64,000 bases of DNA from Hanleya hanleyi (taxonomy: Eukaryota; Mollusca; Polyplacophora; Lepidopleurida; Hanleyidae). The translations under genes were made by a program, and so were the position numbers. The stretch lies in the NCBI GenBank assembly GCA_036873755.1, contig JAVTVY010020522.1:1-64000 (forward strand), read 5' to 3'. This document shows positions 26,701 through 33,647 of the stretch, piece by piece (positions within the stretch are counted from its first letter, which is position 1; each line of letters starts with the position of its first letter). The notes beneath the pieces were generated by a model. It was not told the DNA's origin, ran no database searches, and was given only the letters and a program-made list of their open reading frames with translations.

Positions 26701-28736
26701 CCTCTACTTATTTAATGTGAAAAAAATAAAATAATAATAATAACTATGCATGGGGTCTGCCAGATCCTTAGATGATTAGATATGATATAACAACCATTTC
26801 CCAGCACCTGAGAGCTCCAAGATCAATGAACATTGAAGTCCATCTTTTATAACGAAATAAAATACCATTCATCCAAAAGCAAGAATGCATTGGCCACTGC
26901 GTACACATAATTATGATGTACATATACAGTAATATTGAGTGTGTCCTGTTCGCGCAGATTCAGAACAAAAATTGACTAGGCCACTGTTAACTGTTGGTTT
27001 CTCGTAAACTTGTTTGGAAAAATACACATGCGGAGTGTGACAATTATTAATTATTAACTTGCAAACCAATTGTATACAAATATGAAGAAAATGAGCAAGT
27101 TTTACTCTGAAAATGTAAATCCATTATCAATTTTAATTATTTGCCCTCAAAATATAGATGAGAATTGGTTACGGAAAACGAACCATTAATTATCAGCGGC
27201 CTTACAGATTACCTGATCTTGGCCTTCAAATACTCAGTATATGAAATGAACAGAATTAGTCTCACTTGCAGACTCTGCATCTCGCCGTTCAAGTGTAGAG
27301 ACTCGACAAAGTGCATAAGTCTAGTGGTGTAGGCGGTTTGATGAGTGTCAGTGGCGTCTAGCTTAGTAGTCTGTTACAGGCTTCTAGTTCATTTGCTTCT
27401 GGCAGCATATGATATCTGATATCATGAGGAAGCTTTGGATAAATATTCACAATCCAATGTAAATATTTATTTTCAGCCCTCGCAATTCAGAAATCTGCCT
27501 CGGCAGACAATGTTGTAAAACTATATTATCCCCCATTCAGCGCCATGTTAAAAATGGCCGAGGCAAACTCCAATTGCTTCAGCTTTTTGCGTCGGCAATG
27601 CTGAATGCCTATGCCAATTGCGAGGGCTGTATTTTCGTGCTTATTATGACAAGAACTATTGTACTCAACACATCCATGGACAGTTTCAAAGGATGCCTGC
27701 ACAAAGATGGGACAGCAAAAGTTGTCACCCTTGGTTCATGACATCAGCAGGACACATCTGGCAATGCATGTATGGTAGAGCTTACATTTTGGGCTGTGGA
27801 TCCATTTATACAACAAACCAATCAAGAACAATGGGGTGAGAAACATCCAAACAATTATTCTAAAACGTCCGAAGAGCCAAGGTCTCAAAGAAATTTATTT
27901 TTGCATTTTTTTGCTGCCACCTATATGTGTATTATTTCTGAACTATTTCTCAAAGTGCACATTGCACCATGGAAAGAAAACATGGCCGATTTCTAACTGT
28001 CTAACGATGTATTGGGAGATATTTATGAACTTGCCTCCATCATTTTGAAAAATGGCGGGAAAATTGGGTTCCTTGAAATTGCTAGGACAGGCACATTGGG
28101 GAATATCTCTGGTACAACCGTGGGAGTAAGGTAATTTCCCGGTGGAAATATAGTAACCCCCTCAGAAACGTCTCCACTCGCCCCAGCGGGGACCTCTGGA
28201 TCATCAGATGCCCCTTCCTCTCCATCACTGCCGCTGTTTGCTGCGCCCTTCTGCCCACTACGATATTGTGAGGAATACCTCACTGGCGTAAAATTTAAGC
28301 CAGTTCCCAAACCATTTTGTGTAAAATATGCAAGATTTTTATAATTACAATTAAATGCTTTGTTTTGAGGAAACAGAAAGTTCGAGGTTTTGAGGCTTTT
28401 CAGATTTGTAAGGGAACACTGTTGGTTCGTTAAAGTACCAGTCACTTTTGTATCTCCATAAGGAAGAGAGTAAACATATTCTCTGCTACATGTAGTTCGA
28501 ACGTGATCATTTTGATAGTGTTGTTGTTGTTGTAATCGGACATCAATCTGACGTAACACGTTATGCCGAACAGAATTTGTGTCTTTAGTCGAGCTATTGA
28601 CAACAGAATAGGTACATGTGGATCTGATTTTGTGTCCACTGAGTTCCTGTCCTTCGAAAGTTCTCCCACATTTTGACAAAACCCATGGACGGATAAAATG
28701 TCTGCAACATGTGCCCCGAATGACGAAGGCGGCCAT
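8673..28736 (-). CDS. LONP1: Mitochondrial Lon protease, first 11 coding exons (partial)
   Basis: ATP-dependent serine protease of the mitochondrial matrix that degrades oxidised and unassembled proteins. Coding exons on the minus strand are 28736-28035, 26433-26345, 24443-24324, 20790-20735, 19958-19753, 15950-15889, 13047-12977, 11491-11433, 10388-10305, 9256-9125 and 8761-8673. Together they give 1670 nt, 556 codons plus 2 nt, in one uninterrupted frame. Family blocks in order: a basic N-terminus fitting a mitochondrial presequence, LAN-domain start ([17 protein letters not shown]), [22 protein letters not shown], a Lys/Arg-rich linker, [18 protein letters not shown], a heptad-rich segment with [16 protein letters not shown] and [16 protein letters not shown], then FLDNHSSEF. 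The AAA+ ATPase and Ser/Lys protease exons are not present and should lie left of position 1, making the next intron over 8.6 kb. Recognition is by family memory; no frameshift was seen. Confidence 0.95.
9125..9256 (-). CDS. LONP1: LONP1 coding exon 10
   Basis: 132 nt, phase 0, acceptor TTGACCTAG and donor GAG|GTATTT. It contains [20 protein letters not shown], the most conserved helix before the ATPase domain in bacterial and mitochondrial Lon. Confidence 0.96.
9371..9578 (+). mobile_element. Interspersed gastropod-type repeat, copy 2 (3' truncated)
   Basis: Begins GTGAGTGAGTGAGTGAATAG and matches copies 1 and 3 through CACCCTATAAAACACTGAGG and CGCTTACAT, then stops before the AAGTGATATTACAG block and the terminal hairpin. 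Lies in LONP1 intron 9. Confidence 0.85.
10305..10388 (-). CDS. LONP1: LONP1 coding exon 9
   Basis: 84 nt, phase 0 at both ends, acceptor TACTTTCAG and donor GAG|GTAATA. It encodes [20 protein letters not shown], the beginning of the long helical arm of Lon. Confidence 0.95.
10640..11310. repeat. Diverged long-unit repeats in LONP1 intron 8
   Basis: Four degenerate blocks share CCGAAAAGGGGCATAAC-like, GAGACGACCAACTTTTTGTAGG-like and ACTAGATAAATAAGTTTCCAA-like segments spaced about 130-160 bp (near 10695, 10807, 10980 and 11150). It is either an old tandem array or several copies of one element. Confidence 0.6.
11433..11491 (-). CDS. LONP1: LONP1 coding exon 8
   Basis: 59 nt, acceptor TCTTACCAG and donor AAT|GTATGT. 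It encodes [20 protein letters not shown], the family block ALTGAESHELQDVLEETN. Confidence 0.95.
11825..12276. mobile_element. Short element with CTACGAAGTAGG ends, copy 1
   Basis: Begins CTACGAAGTAGGCT and ends CCTACTTCATAGGTCCTGTG then ACGTTAGTCACAC. The copy at 20279-20610 has the same order of blocks (GTCCGGTAATGAGTGAGT, CAGCAAAATAAGGAGAAC, CTTGATTTTTGGCATGAA). The two ends form a short inverted repeat. The middle of this copy differs, being rich in GACCTA motifs. Non-coding. Confidence 0.75.
12632..12948. mobile_element. Foldback element with about 65-bp inverted ends
   Basis: The left arm (12632-12697) contains CCTCAGTTCCTTGTCCATCT, and the right arm (about 12883-12948) contains its complement with few mismatches, including the ATCTATCTATTT tract. 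The interior has a further stem around CATGTACATGG and TGTACACGGG. About 317 bp, no real ORF, directly upstream of LONP1 exon 7's donor on the plus-strand map. Confidence 0.8.
12977..13047 (-). CDS. LONP1: LONP1 coding exon 7
   Basis: 71 nt, acceptor CATTTGTAG and donor G|GTAAGT. It encodes [18 protein letters not shown] then IYLGDLG, the family block around QAGQRVVDNP. Confidence 0.95.
13048..15510. other. LONP1 intron 6, mostly unique AT-rich sequence
   Basis: No domain-bearing ORF and no clear repeat was found. The 130-codon minus-strand frame at 13452-13844 has no recognisable features. Confidence 0.55.
15512..15700 (+). mobile_element. SINE body fragment (same family as 61620-61897)
   Basis: Contains GATTGGCGGTCACC, AATGACAGAACTACGGAGAA, GGTCACCCTACACACCGTCG, then GGCTCGTCTCTGGTTTGTGG and AGTGGTCCAGTCTATCAAG. 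The same blocks in the same order occur on the minus strand at 61620-61800 behind a tRNA-like head. This copy lacks the head. It lies in LONP1 intron 6 just before exon 6. Confidence 0.7.
15889..15950 (-). CDS. LONP1: LONP1 coding exon 6
   Basis: 62 nt, acceptor TTTGAAG|GCT and donor AG|GTCTGT. It encodes [20 protein letters not shown], close to the family block [19 protein letters not shown]. Confidence 0.95.
15951..19752. other. LONP1 intron 5
   Basis: Holds a C homopolymer (about 16508-16526, flanked by T), a TCCATCCA-rich microsatellite (17505-17570), and at 18755-18890 a piece of the repeat whose other copy is the end of 55178-57225 (CTCTGGATTGCTAG, GGCGTATATTGAAGCCCCTT, GGGCTCTTGTTTC). 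A MITE sits at 19237-19378. No coding exon is recognised between LONP1 exons 5 and 6. Confidence 0.6.
19237..19378. mobile_element. Small MITE, copy 1 of 3
   Basis: About 140 bp with inverted ends CACACAATTCAGAAAAGTCA and TGAGGTGAATTGTGTG. The interior includes CACCATGTTAAATATTGCTGA. Further copies lie at 24088-24243 and 27476-27630, all in LONP1 introns 1-5. Confidence 0.8.
19753..19958 (-). CDS. LONP1: LONP1 coding exon 5: charged linker and VLMVE block
   Basis: 206 nt, acceptor TTACTTTCAG and donor AAG|GTAATG. The first half is Lys/Arg/Asn-rich ([15 protein letters not shown]), corresponding to the basic linker of animal LONP1. The second half, [20 protein letters not shown], aligns with the conserved segment that follows it. 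Confidence 0.93.
20038..20098. repeat. TAGG microsatellite plus poly-T
   Basis: GGTAGGTAGGTAGGTAGGTA followed by a TTTG-rich stretch and a T run, in LONP1 intron 4. Confidence 0.9.
20279..20610. mobile_element. Short element with CTACGAAGTAGG ends, copy 2
   Basis: Begins TCCTACGAAGTAGGCT and ends TCTACTTCGTAGGTCCTGTG then ACGTTAGTCACAC. CCTACGAAGTAG and CTACTTCGTAGG are exact inverted ends. Shares blocks with the copy at 11825-12276. Non-coding, in LONP1 intron 4. Confidence 0.8.
20735..20790 (-). CDS. LONP1: LONP1 coding exon 4
   Basis: 56 nt, acceptor GTTTTCAG and donor T|GTGAGC. It encodes [18 protein letters not shown], the start of the variable acidic/basic insertion that interrupts the LAN domain in metazoan LONP1. 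Assigned by position, phase and splice sites, because the sequence is not conserved. Confidence 0.85.
21253..21541 (+). mobile_element. Interspersed gastropod-type repeat, full-length copy 3
   Basis: About 289 bp from GAGTGAGTGAATAGAATTTA to a terminal perfect 14-bp hairpin (GTTCCTGTTGCTTC ... GAAGCAACAGGAAC, 21498-21541). It gives the uninterrupted reference for the other copies. In LONP1 intron 3. Confidence 0.85.
21542..24080. other. LONP1 intron 3, remaining sequence
   Basis: AT-rich with poly-A/poly-T tracts near 22826, 22918 and 23083-23150. No recognisable exon, domain or defined element was found; the frames at 22343-22767 have no family features. Confidence 0.55.
24088..24243. mobile_element. 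Small MITE, copy 2 of 3
   Basis: Inverted ends CACACAATTCGGAAAACTCA and CTGAGGTGAATTGTGTG; the interior shares CGCCATGTTAAACATTGCTGA with copies 1 and 3. It carries an extra GC-rich palindrome, TGCCGCCCACGGCA. Confidence 0.85.
24324..24443 (-). CDS. LONP1: LONP1 coding exon 3
   Basis: 120 nt, acceptor TTAACAG and donor AG|GTATCA. It encodes [18 protein letters not shown], then [20 protein letters not shown], the LAN segment of mitochondrial Lon proteins. The conserved Asp-Leu-Gly-Asp-Lys-Leu-Arg core is intact. Confidence 0.95.
24740..26254. mobile_element. 1.5-kb DNA-transposon-like element, 30-bp TIRs starting CAG
   Basis: The left end, CAGAAGTCCATAAAACTAGA followed by AGTGTCTAAC (24740-24769), is repeated inverted at 26225-26254 with one mismatch near the inner edge. 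The flanks ATACTTAC (left) and ATACTACA (right) could be a mutated 8-bp target duplication. CAG ends with an 8-bp duplication would suggest hAT. The interior codes no recognisable transposase and contains a very long hairpin at 25681-25858. It fills most of LONP1 intron 2. Confidence 0.7.
25681..25858. repeat. Near-perfect 85-bp hairpin
   Basis: The arms 25681-25765 and 25774-25858 are complementary with only a few mismatches; the short loop is around ATCCAGTA. Arm blocks include CCTCCTTCTTGATTTCTACA and GTTCTTTTCAAGGA. It lies inside the element at 24740-26254. Confidence 0.93.
26345..26433 (-). CDS. LONP1: LONP1 coding exon 2
   Basis: 89 nt, acceptor CTTCCAG|ATAACG and donor AC|GTATGT. It encodes [18 protein letters not shown] followed by [11 protein letters not shown], the strongly conserved LAN block, and leaves phase 2 for exon 3. 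Confidence 0.95.
26434..27475. other. LONP1 intron 1, first part
   Basis: AT-rich unique sequence with an AAT-rich tract near 26718-26740. No gene or defined repeat seen. Confidence 0.55.
27476..27630. mobile_element. Small MITE, copy 3 of 3 (diverged)
   Basis: Ends AGCCCTCGCAATTCAG and ATTGCGAGGGCT are inverted; the interior CAGCGCCATGTTAAAAATGG matches the CGCCATGTTAAA core of copies 1 and 2. In LONP1 intron 1. Confidence 0.75.
28035..28736 (-). CDS. LONP1: LONP1 coding exon 1: presequence and start of LAN domain
   Basis: Encodes 234 residues. The ATG at 28736 has context AAAAATGGCC, and the start [18 protein letters not shown] is arginine-rich and amphipathic, as expected for a matrix-targeting presequence. 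A poorly conserved spacer with an acidic patch (about residues 168-190) precedes the conserved block [17 protein letters not shown], where the substrate-binding domain begins. The exon ends in MME. The donor that keeps frame with exon 2 is GAG|GCAAGT, a GC-AG type intron; no in-frame GT is nearby. Confidence 0.93.
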
Positions 28737-29964
28737 TTTTTTTTGCTAGAACTTTTGAATGAAGGGACATAACTGTAACGCAATGTGCTGGCAAATTACC
28801 CCCCTTCGACAAAAGCATTTTTGCACTGAAATGAATGAACACCTTTTTCTGGTGATTTCAGACAACTCAATCTAAATGTATATATGTGTGTGGGCCATAG
28901 CGGCAAGTATGAACCAATATGTGTACATTAATTCAGTCAAATGGACAAAATCATGTCGCACAGCTTTCGGAGGGTATAGAATTCCGTTTTTCTGATAAAT
29001 TAATCACGGTTGCAGTCTCACATTTAATATTTTAACAAATCAATTATTTCACTTTTTATATTTTTGTGAATATATTGTTTCAGTTAATTTTATGTGTTTT
29101 GATCTTGTGTATACGAACCCGTCTATACACCCTCAAAAAATGATGGCCCAAATGAAAGAAACACGAATTTAACCGGCTTATCCATTATCTGATTTAATCT
29201 ATATTTATATCAAGAATTCATAACCGTGTATTTTTTAGGGAATTTAAATTAATTTTTTTGGCAAAAGTTTGGCAATCCAAAGGCAAATTTGTTGCTCATG
29301 ATGTGGATTAGAACCTAAAGATCACTTTTGGATAACATAAATGCAAATCTTTTCTTTGGAAACTTGTTAACTTAACATATTGCAACGTGCTCCATGCAAA
29401 GTGTTTCAATCCCTATATACATGACCACCGACAGTTAATTTGAATTATAACAATCAACCAGACTAGTTACATGTTTTTGATATCAATTAAATTTAACCTC
29501 AATCCGCTAGTATTATTGAGCGTTTAAAGATAATACAAAGACATTCCGATGACTGACGAGAAAGATCTCAAATCATCTGACCTTGAAAAAAACATTTCAT
29601 TTAAAACTAAGACTCTAATACAGAGAGAGCCTCCATATTGCTTAGAAGTTTTGTCACAGTAGATACAATAAGCAAAAAGCAACTGATAATTCTTGTCCTT
29701 TTCTAAGTGAGAAAACACGCACCGATGTGAAAGAAACGTGGTCCCTCAGATGTGAGAGTCCGCTTGCTATGATTTAACACAACCGGACGTTGACATCGGA
29801 AAAGGGTCACCTGGATATCAGAGCCCGCCCGAGGTAAAGTGTAGGAGACCGGACACTGGTCTCTCGGGACCACCGTTTCTTTCACACCGGTACAACCTAC
29901 CCATGCTGTTACTTGCCCCAGACGCCCTTAATTTTTGTCAACAGATATTGTTAGTAGATCAAGT
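28737..29964. other. Intergenic sequence upstream of LONP1
   Basis: Should contain the LONP1 promoter and 5' UTR (minus strand). No TATA box or CpG-dense block is obvious. Positions 29740-29890 are more GC-rich and include a partly palindromic segment (GGTCACCTGGATATC, GGTCTCTCGGGACC), perhaps a transposon remnant. Confidence 0.5.
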
Positions 29965-30037
29965 ATGAAACATTTATAAACAATATTGGTATTTATTATC
30001 AAATCAAACCTGCTATTGCTACGCCTTATATCCTCCT
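29965..30037. repeat. DIRS left terminal repeat, outer part
   Basis: Runs from ATGAAACATTTATAAACAAT to GCCTTATATCCTCCT. Its complement makes the first half of the internal complementary region (31976-32020). After the LINE insertion it continues at 31813. Confidence 0.8.
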
Positions 30038-30235
30038 CCTTTTTTTTTTTTTTTTTTTTTTTGTTAAGCCCTGGACGAACCACTGGGCATTTATTGAACA
30101 GTTAACCACGTTTTTACACAATATGCCCTTACAATGCCACGTGGTCAGGGGTTACAGGGCATGTTTAATAGTTTAATAATGCTTAATATAATTTCTTTGA
30201 TAGGCATTTAGAAGTTGGCGTATATAACACAATGC

Positions 30236-30392
30236 CATTCTATGAACAACCTCTCTATTGCTGTGGAGCCGACGCCCCGCCGGAGACACTTCCAACTCGC
30301 CCAAAGCTAATCATTAGCTCTGAAAAAGTTGGAAGTATCTCCAACGAAACGTCAGCCCCACAGCAACAAAGAAGCCGCCACCCACAGAATAG
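30236..30392. repeat. Imperfect foldback in the LINE 3' region
   Basis: The segment with TTGCTGTGGAGCCGACG and ACTTCCAACTCG is followed by its approximate complement (AAGTTGGAAGTATCTCC, ACGTCAGCCCCACAGCAAC). Arms are about 75 nt with several mismatches around the centre near 30314. Because of the symmetry both strands translate to similar peptides. Confidence 0.75.
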
Positions 30393-30992
30393 CATTGTGT
30401 TAATGCTTAATATGACGAATTTAAACCCAGATATCATATATGGTAAATATTGCAAGACTTAATATGATAAGATTTATGTGAGAAAGTTTACCACTTTCTT
30501 ACCACAAAACACGAGCTATACAGCTTCACGGCATGCGAAATGTCAATCTGGGCAATCAAACAATATTAATGGTGAAGTGAAATAAAGCCACGCCCCCACC
30601 GCGTGCTTTCCCTGGACTATATAGTTGGCACAATCAATCATTGATTCATCACAGCGATTCACCCAAGACACACCCCTGCCACGTGCCCCCTGCCCATGTG
30701 GGTTGCATACTTGAAAATTAGAATATACACTTTGTGTCGTTAATATTTAAACATAGATTTCACATTGTTGCAATGTATGGAACGACACCTGACCAGGGCG
30801 CACGAGGCATAGATGAATACAGTGTATATGTTTGTGTATACGATGTGCCGTAATAATACAAACTTTTCACCACGTAAAAAGAGGCGTGTCTCAAAACATT
30901 AAAAATATCTCTACCGTACGACTGAATACGACCGAATACAAAGGGGGAAAACAGCCGATAAAACGACGTGACTCCCGTATACAACATGACCA

Positions 30993-31797
30993 TCATTGCA
31001 AGATCAATTCTAGCTGATTTTGAAAGTTAAATTTTATGTTTGATTTCAATAAAATTTGAACATTATTTTTGAATTTTTTTAAGAACTGCCGAAAGAATGG
31101 GACTGTTTCCAAAACTTTATGACGGTAAATAAAAAACTTGGCTTGCAAAAGTATGTAATTTATGAAATTCGTATAAGAAGAATTTCTAAACACTCCATGC
31201 AAAATTTCGTCATCTCTAATATCAAAACTACTCAAAAACTGGTCAGTCATACTGTCAATGTAGTTCTTTACATTCATCCTAAAAGTGGCATTTCGCATAC
31301 AATGTAAAAAGTAATGCTCAATTGTGTCTTCCACGTTACATATATCACATAAATCGTTGTTTTTCAGTTTAAGTCTATGGCACAAATAGACCTTGGTACA
31401 ATTTTGTGAACAAGTTTAAAATGTAGGTGTTTCACTTTCATTTCAGACGGTATTCTGTGCAACATTTTCCAAATATCTCTCCAAATTACTGGATCATATG
31501 CATCTTGACATCTACAAGGTCTGTTCATCGAACACATTCGTAATATTTCATAAAATGATTTACAACACCATGTACAAATATCCAACTTGATCCCATTCAG
31601 CTTAGGGATGCTTAAAGTAATTTCTACGTCATCCATATTTCGGTTATATACATTTGATCCAACAAAGGAAACCACTGCCTTAATTATATTATAGTAAAGC
31701 TTAAAATCTGTGACAAAATTAAATTTTGCATCCAGCTGTGGAAGTGCCATTAATCTACCATGCGGGTTGAATAAATCTTTAACAAAGTTAATTCCAG
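30993..31797 (-). pseudogene. LINE ORF2 C-terminal fragment
   Basis: Two overlapping frames carry the end of a LINE ORF2. The first (31797 to about 31380) includes FVKDLFNPHGRLMALPQLDA, typical of the region after the RT domain. The second (31385-30993) has the terminal zinc-knuckle-like motif CDICNVEDTIEHYFLHC. The RT and endonuclease domains are missing because of 5' truncation. One frameshift separates the frames near 31380. Best guess is an L1/Tx1-like clade, but the clade cannot be fixed from this fragment. Confidence 0.85.
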
Positions 31798-31812
31798 GCC
31801 TTATATCCTCCT

Positions 31813-31917
31813 TTAGGAGATCCTTTACAGAATAAAAGTTACCTCCCTTTAGGGAGCTTAGCTGGTTTACTCTGCGCACGAGCCCCATGAAGTCGTCCTC
31901 TTTTTCTACTGCAGCCT
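31813..31917. repeat. DIRS left terminal repeat, inner part
   Basis: Matches the complement of 39892-39998 across TTAGGAGATCCTTTACAGAA, GTTTACTCTGCGCA and CCCCATGAAGTCGTCCTCTT with about 90% identity by eye. Confidence 0.85.
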
Positions 31918-31969
31918 ATAGGTGTGTTTTGTACACGGCCATAGAGTGACGGGAGGATGGGCTGGACAA

Positions 31970-32072
31970 TCAAAGCAATAGCAGGTTTGATTTGATAATA
32001 AATACCAACATTGTTTATAAATGTTTCATATTTATTGCTCAAATCTACACCTGCTATTGCTATGCCATACTA
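31970..32072. repeat. DIRS internal complementary region
   Basis: 31976-32020 (GCAATAGCAGGTTTGATTTG onward) is the complement of the left outer end (29965-30020). 32022-32072 (ATTTATTGCTCAAATCTACA onward) is the complement of the right outer end (about 40005-40043). The two are fused head to head at TTTCAT|ATTTATT. This is the circle-junction-like block that DIRS elements use to restore their ends. Confidence 0.85.
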
Positions 32073-32399
32073 CCAACAGATGGAGGTAGGGACCTCGGCA
32101 TTGTTGTAGTTCCTGGGTTCATGCAGAGTAACCACCGAGGTGATCGTGGATGTGGTACACTTAATTACTCTTAAGAGGATTCCCGTGTCGTCTAGAAGCT
32201 TAGAGAGCTCAGAGAGTAAACTAGTGAGACGGTAAGAAGGGTCATGTACATACCGGCTTCTGAATCCGAATACTAGAGGACCAGCTGATCATACTGTCAT
32301 CGCCGTCTCACACGTCTCTCTAAAGTCCCTTCGTCTCCGACACGGATGTACGTAAATAATACTTACCGATGTGTCGGGTCTTGTTAGCTGGCTGGCTGG

Positions 32400-32446
32400 C
32401 TGGCTTGCTGCGGCGATCGGTGCTATCCCCCCCCCCCTTTTTTTGG
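32400..32446. repeat. GGCT microsatellite and C8+/T7 homopolymers
   Basis: GCTGGCTGGCTGGCTGGCTT at about 32384-32404, followed near 32430 by a C run then a T run, in the 3' untranslated part of the DIRS element. Confidence 0.85.
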
Positions 32447-32534
32447 AAACTAACGGACCACATGCTGGGCAGCTACCAGCGGCCCTAGTGTGGTCACTCT
32501 ATCTGTTTGAACTGACATGTCTCTCAGACAGTAG

Positions 32535-33647
32535 TCGGTAAAAGTCGAATTGCCACTTCAAGCACAGGATTGGACAATGTCATCCATGGATAAGTTCTTC
32601 CATAATGGTCATGATGTAGCGATGGCTCGTATTTCATGGGAAGATGCTGAGGCCAGAAGTGGGGGAGCGTCGAGGGCAAGTAGATATGTTCAATTAATGA
32701 TCTTCTTCAACCAAGAGGCCACTGTGTTCTTGGTGATGTCACAAGTTGCAGCAGGACGAAGAGAGAGAAACAACAGTCGACGAGACCCCCGAACTGGGTC
32801 GGTACGGGTGAGGTAGTGACGTATTGCTCGTACTGGACATAACAGGATGTCGTCATCAAGGCCACGAACGAAGTATGTTAATGCTGGGATAGAATACAGA
32901 CGTTGAGCATAAGGACCTTGGCGCACAGCCTCATTTTTGGCGAGGAACTCTGGAGTGGGTCGGAAAGAGATGCGGGACCAATCTGCCGTCCAAGTCATCG
33001 ACTTCCTCTCCAGGGCGTGAAGCTCGGATACTCTAGAAGCCAAGGCGAAGGCCGTCAGGAAGGCAGTCTTGTAGACAACAGCTTTTATAGAGACTGACTG
33101 TAGAGGTTCGACGGGTGGGCGAAGAAGAGGGCTAAGAACCACCCTTATATTCCTATTCGGTAGCAGTTGTCGGGTACGGCGAGACTGAACGTAGTAGGGC
33201 AGAGATGTTGTCATCCAGGCTAATGTCAATGCCCGTCGGTAGACGCAGAACCCTGGCTAAAGCTGACCGGTACCCCTCAATGGTGCTGATTTGAAATTTC
33301 CTATCTCGGTGTAGGTGAAGGAGGAAGTCCGCTACTATGGGAAGAGAGGCAGCGAGAGGCATGCCTCGGTCTCGACACCAGGAGACGAAGTATGTCCACT
33401 TAGATTGATAGAGCTGTGATGTGGAAGATCGGTTGGCTGAAACCATCGTCTCTGCAACTTCTGCTGAAAATCCTTGGTCTGTGAGTGCACCCTGGATAGT
33501 CTGCAGACTTGTAAGTTGAGCCACAGGGGGCTGTGGTGGACTATGCCGTGAGGTTGACGCAACAGGCTGGGCCAAGCTGGTAGGCGGCGTGGTGGAGCGG
33601 TGAGAAGAGGAACCAGAGCCGGAAACCACGGTCGACGAGGCCACCAC
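32535..33647 (-). pseudogene. DIRS tyrosine recombinase (degenerate)
   Basis: The enzyme integrates the circular DIRS cDNA. The N-terminal core-binding part (33647-33153) includes YQSKWTYFVSWCRDRG and STIEGYRSALARVLRL. The catalytic part (33229-32690) includes FALASRVSELHAL with the first catalytic Arg, and LLFLSLRPAATCDITKNTVA. The His-x-x-Arg box follows as HEIRAIATS, then a stop. The expected nucleophile region, TFTDYCLRD, lies downstream of further stops near 32560. The two halves are in different frames, joined by a shift near 33160-33220. Not functional. Confidence 0.88.

Larger units (their letters stand above)
30038..31797 (-). mobile_element. 5'-truncated LINE inserted in the DIRS terminal repeat
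   Basis: The insertion is bounded by a 15-bp target-site duplication, GCCTTATATCCTCCT at 30023-30037 and again at 31798-31812. The 3' end, on the minus strand, carries a poly-A tail (T run at 30040-30062). The coding part is the C-terminus of an ORF2 protein, followed by about 950 bp of 3' sequence. These are the marks of target-primed reverse transcription. The empty-site sequence is seen intact in the other DIRS terminal repeat at 39980-40012. Confidence 0.92.

Noticed and set aside
31800..31888. ATG-initiated start of the LINE frame (MGLVRRVNQLSS)
   Set aside because: This part is DIRS terminal-repeat sequence read through by chance; LINE sequence begins at 31797.
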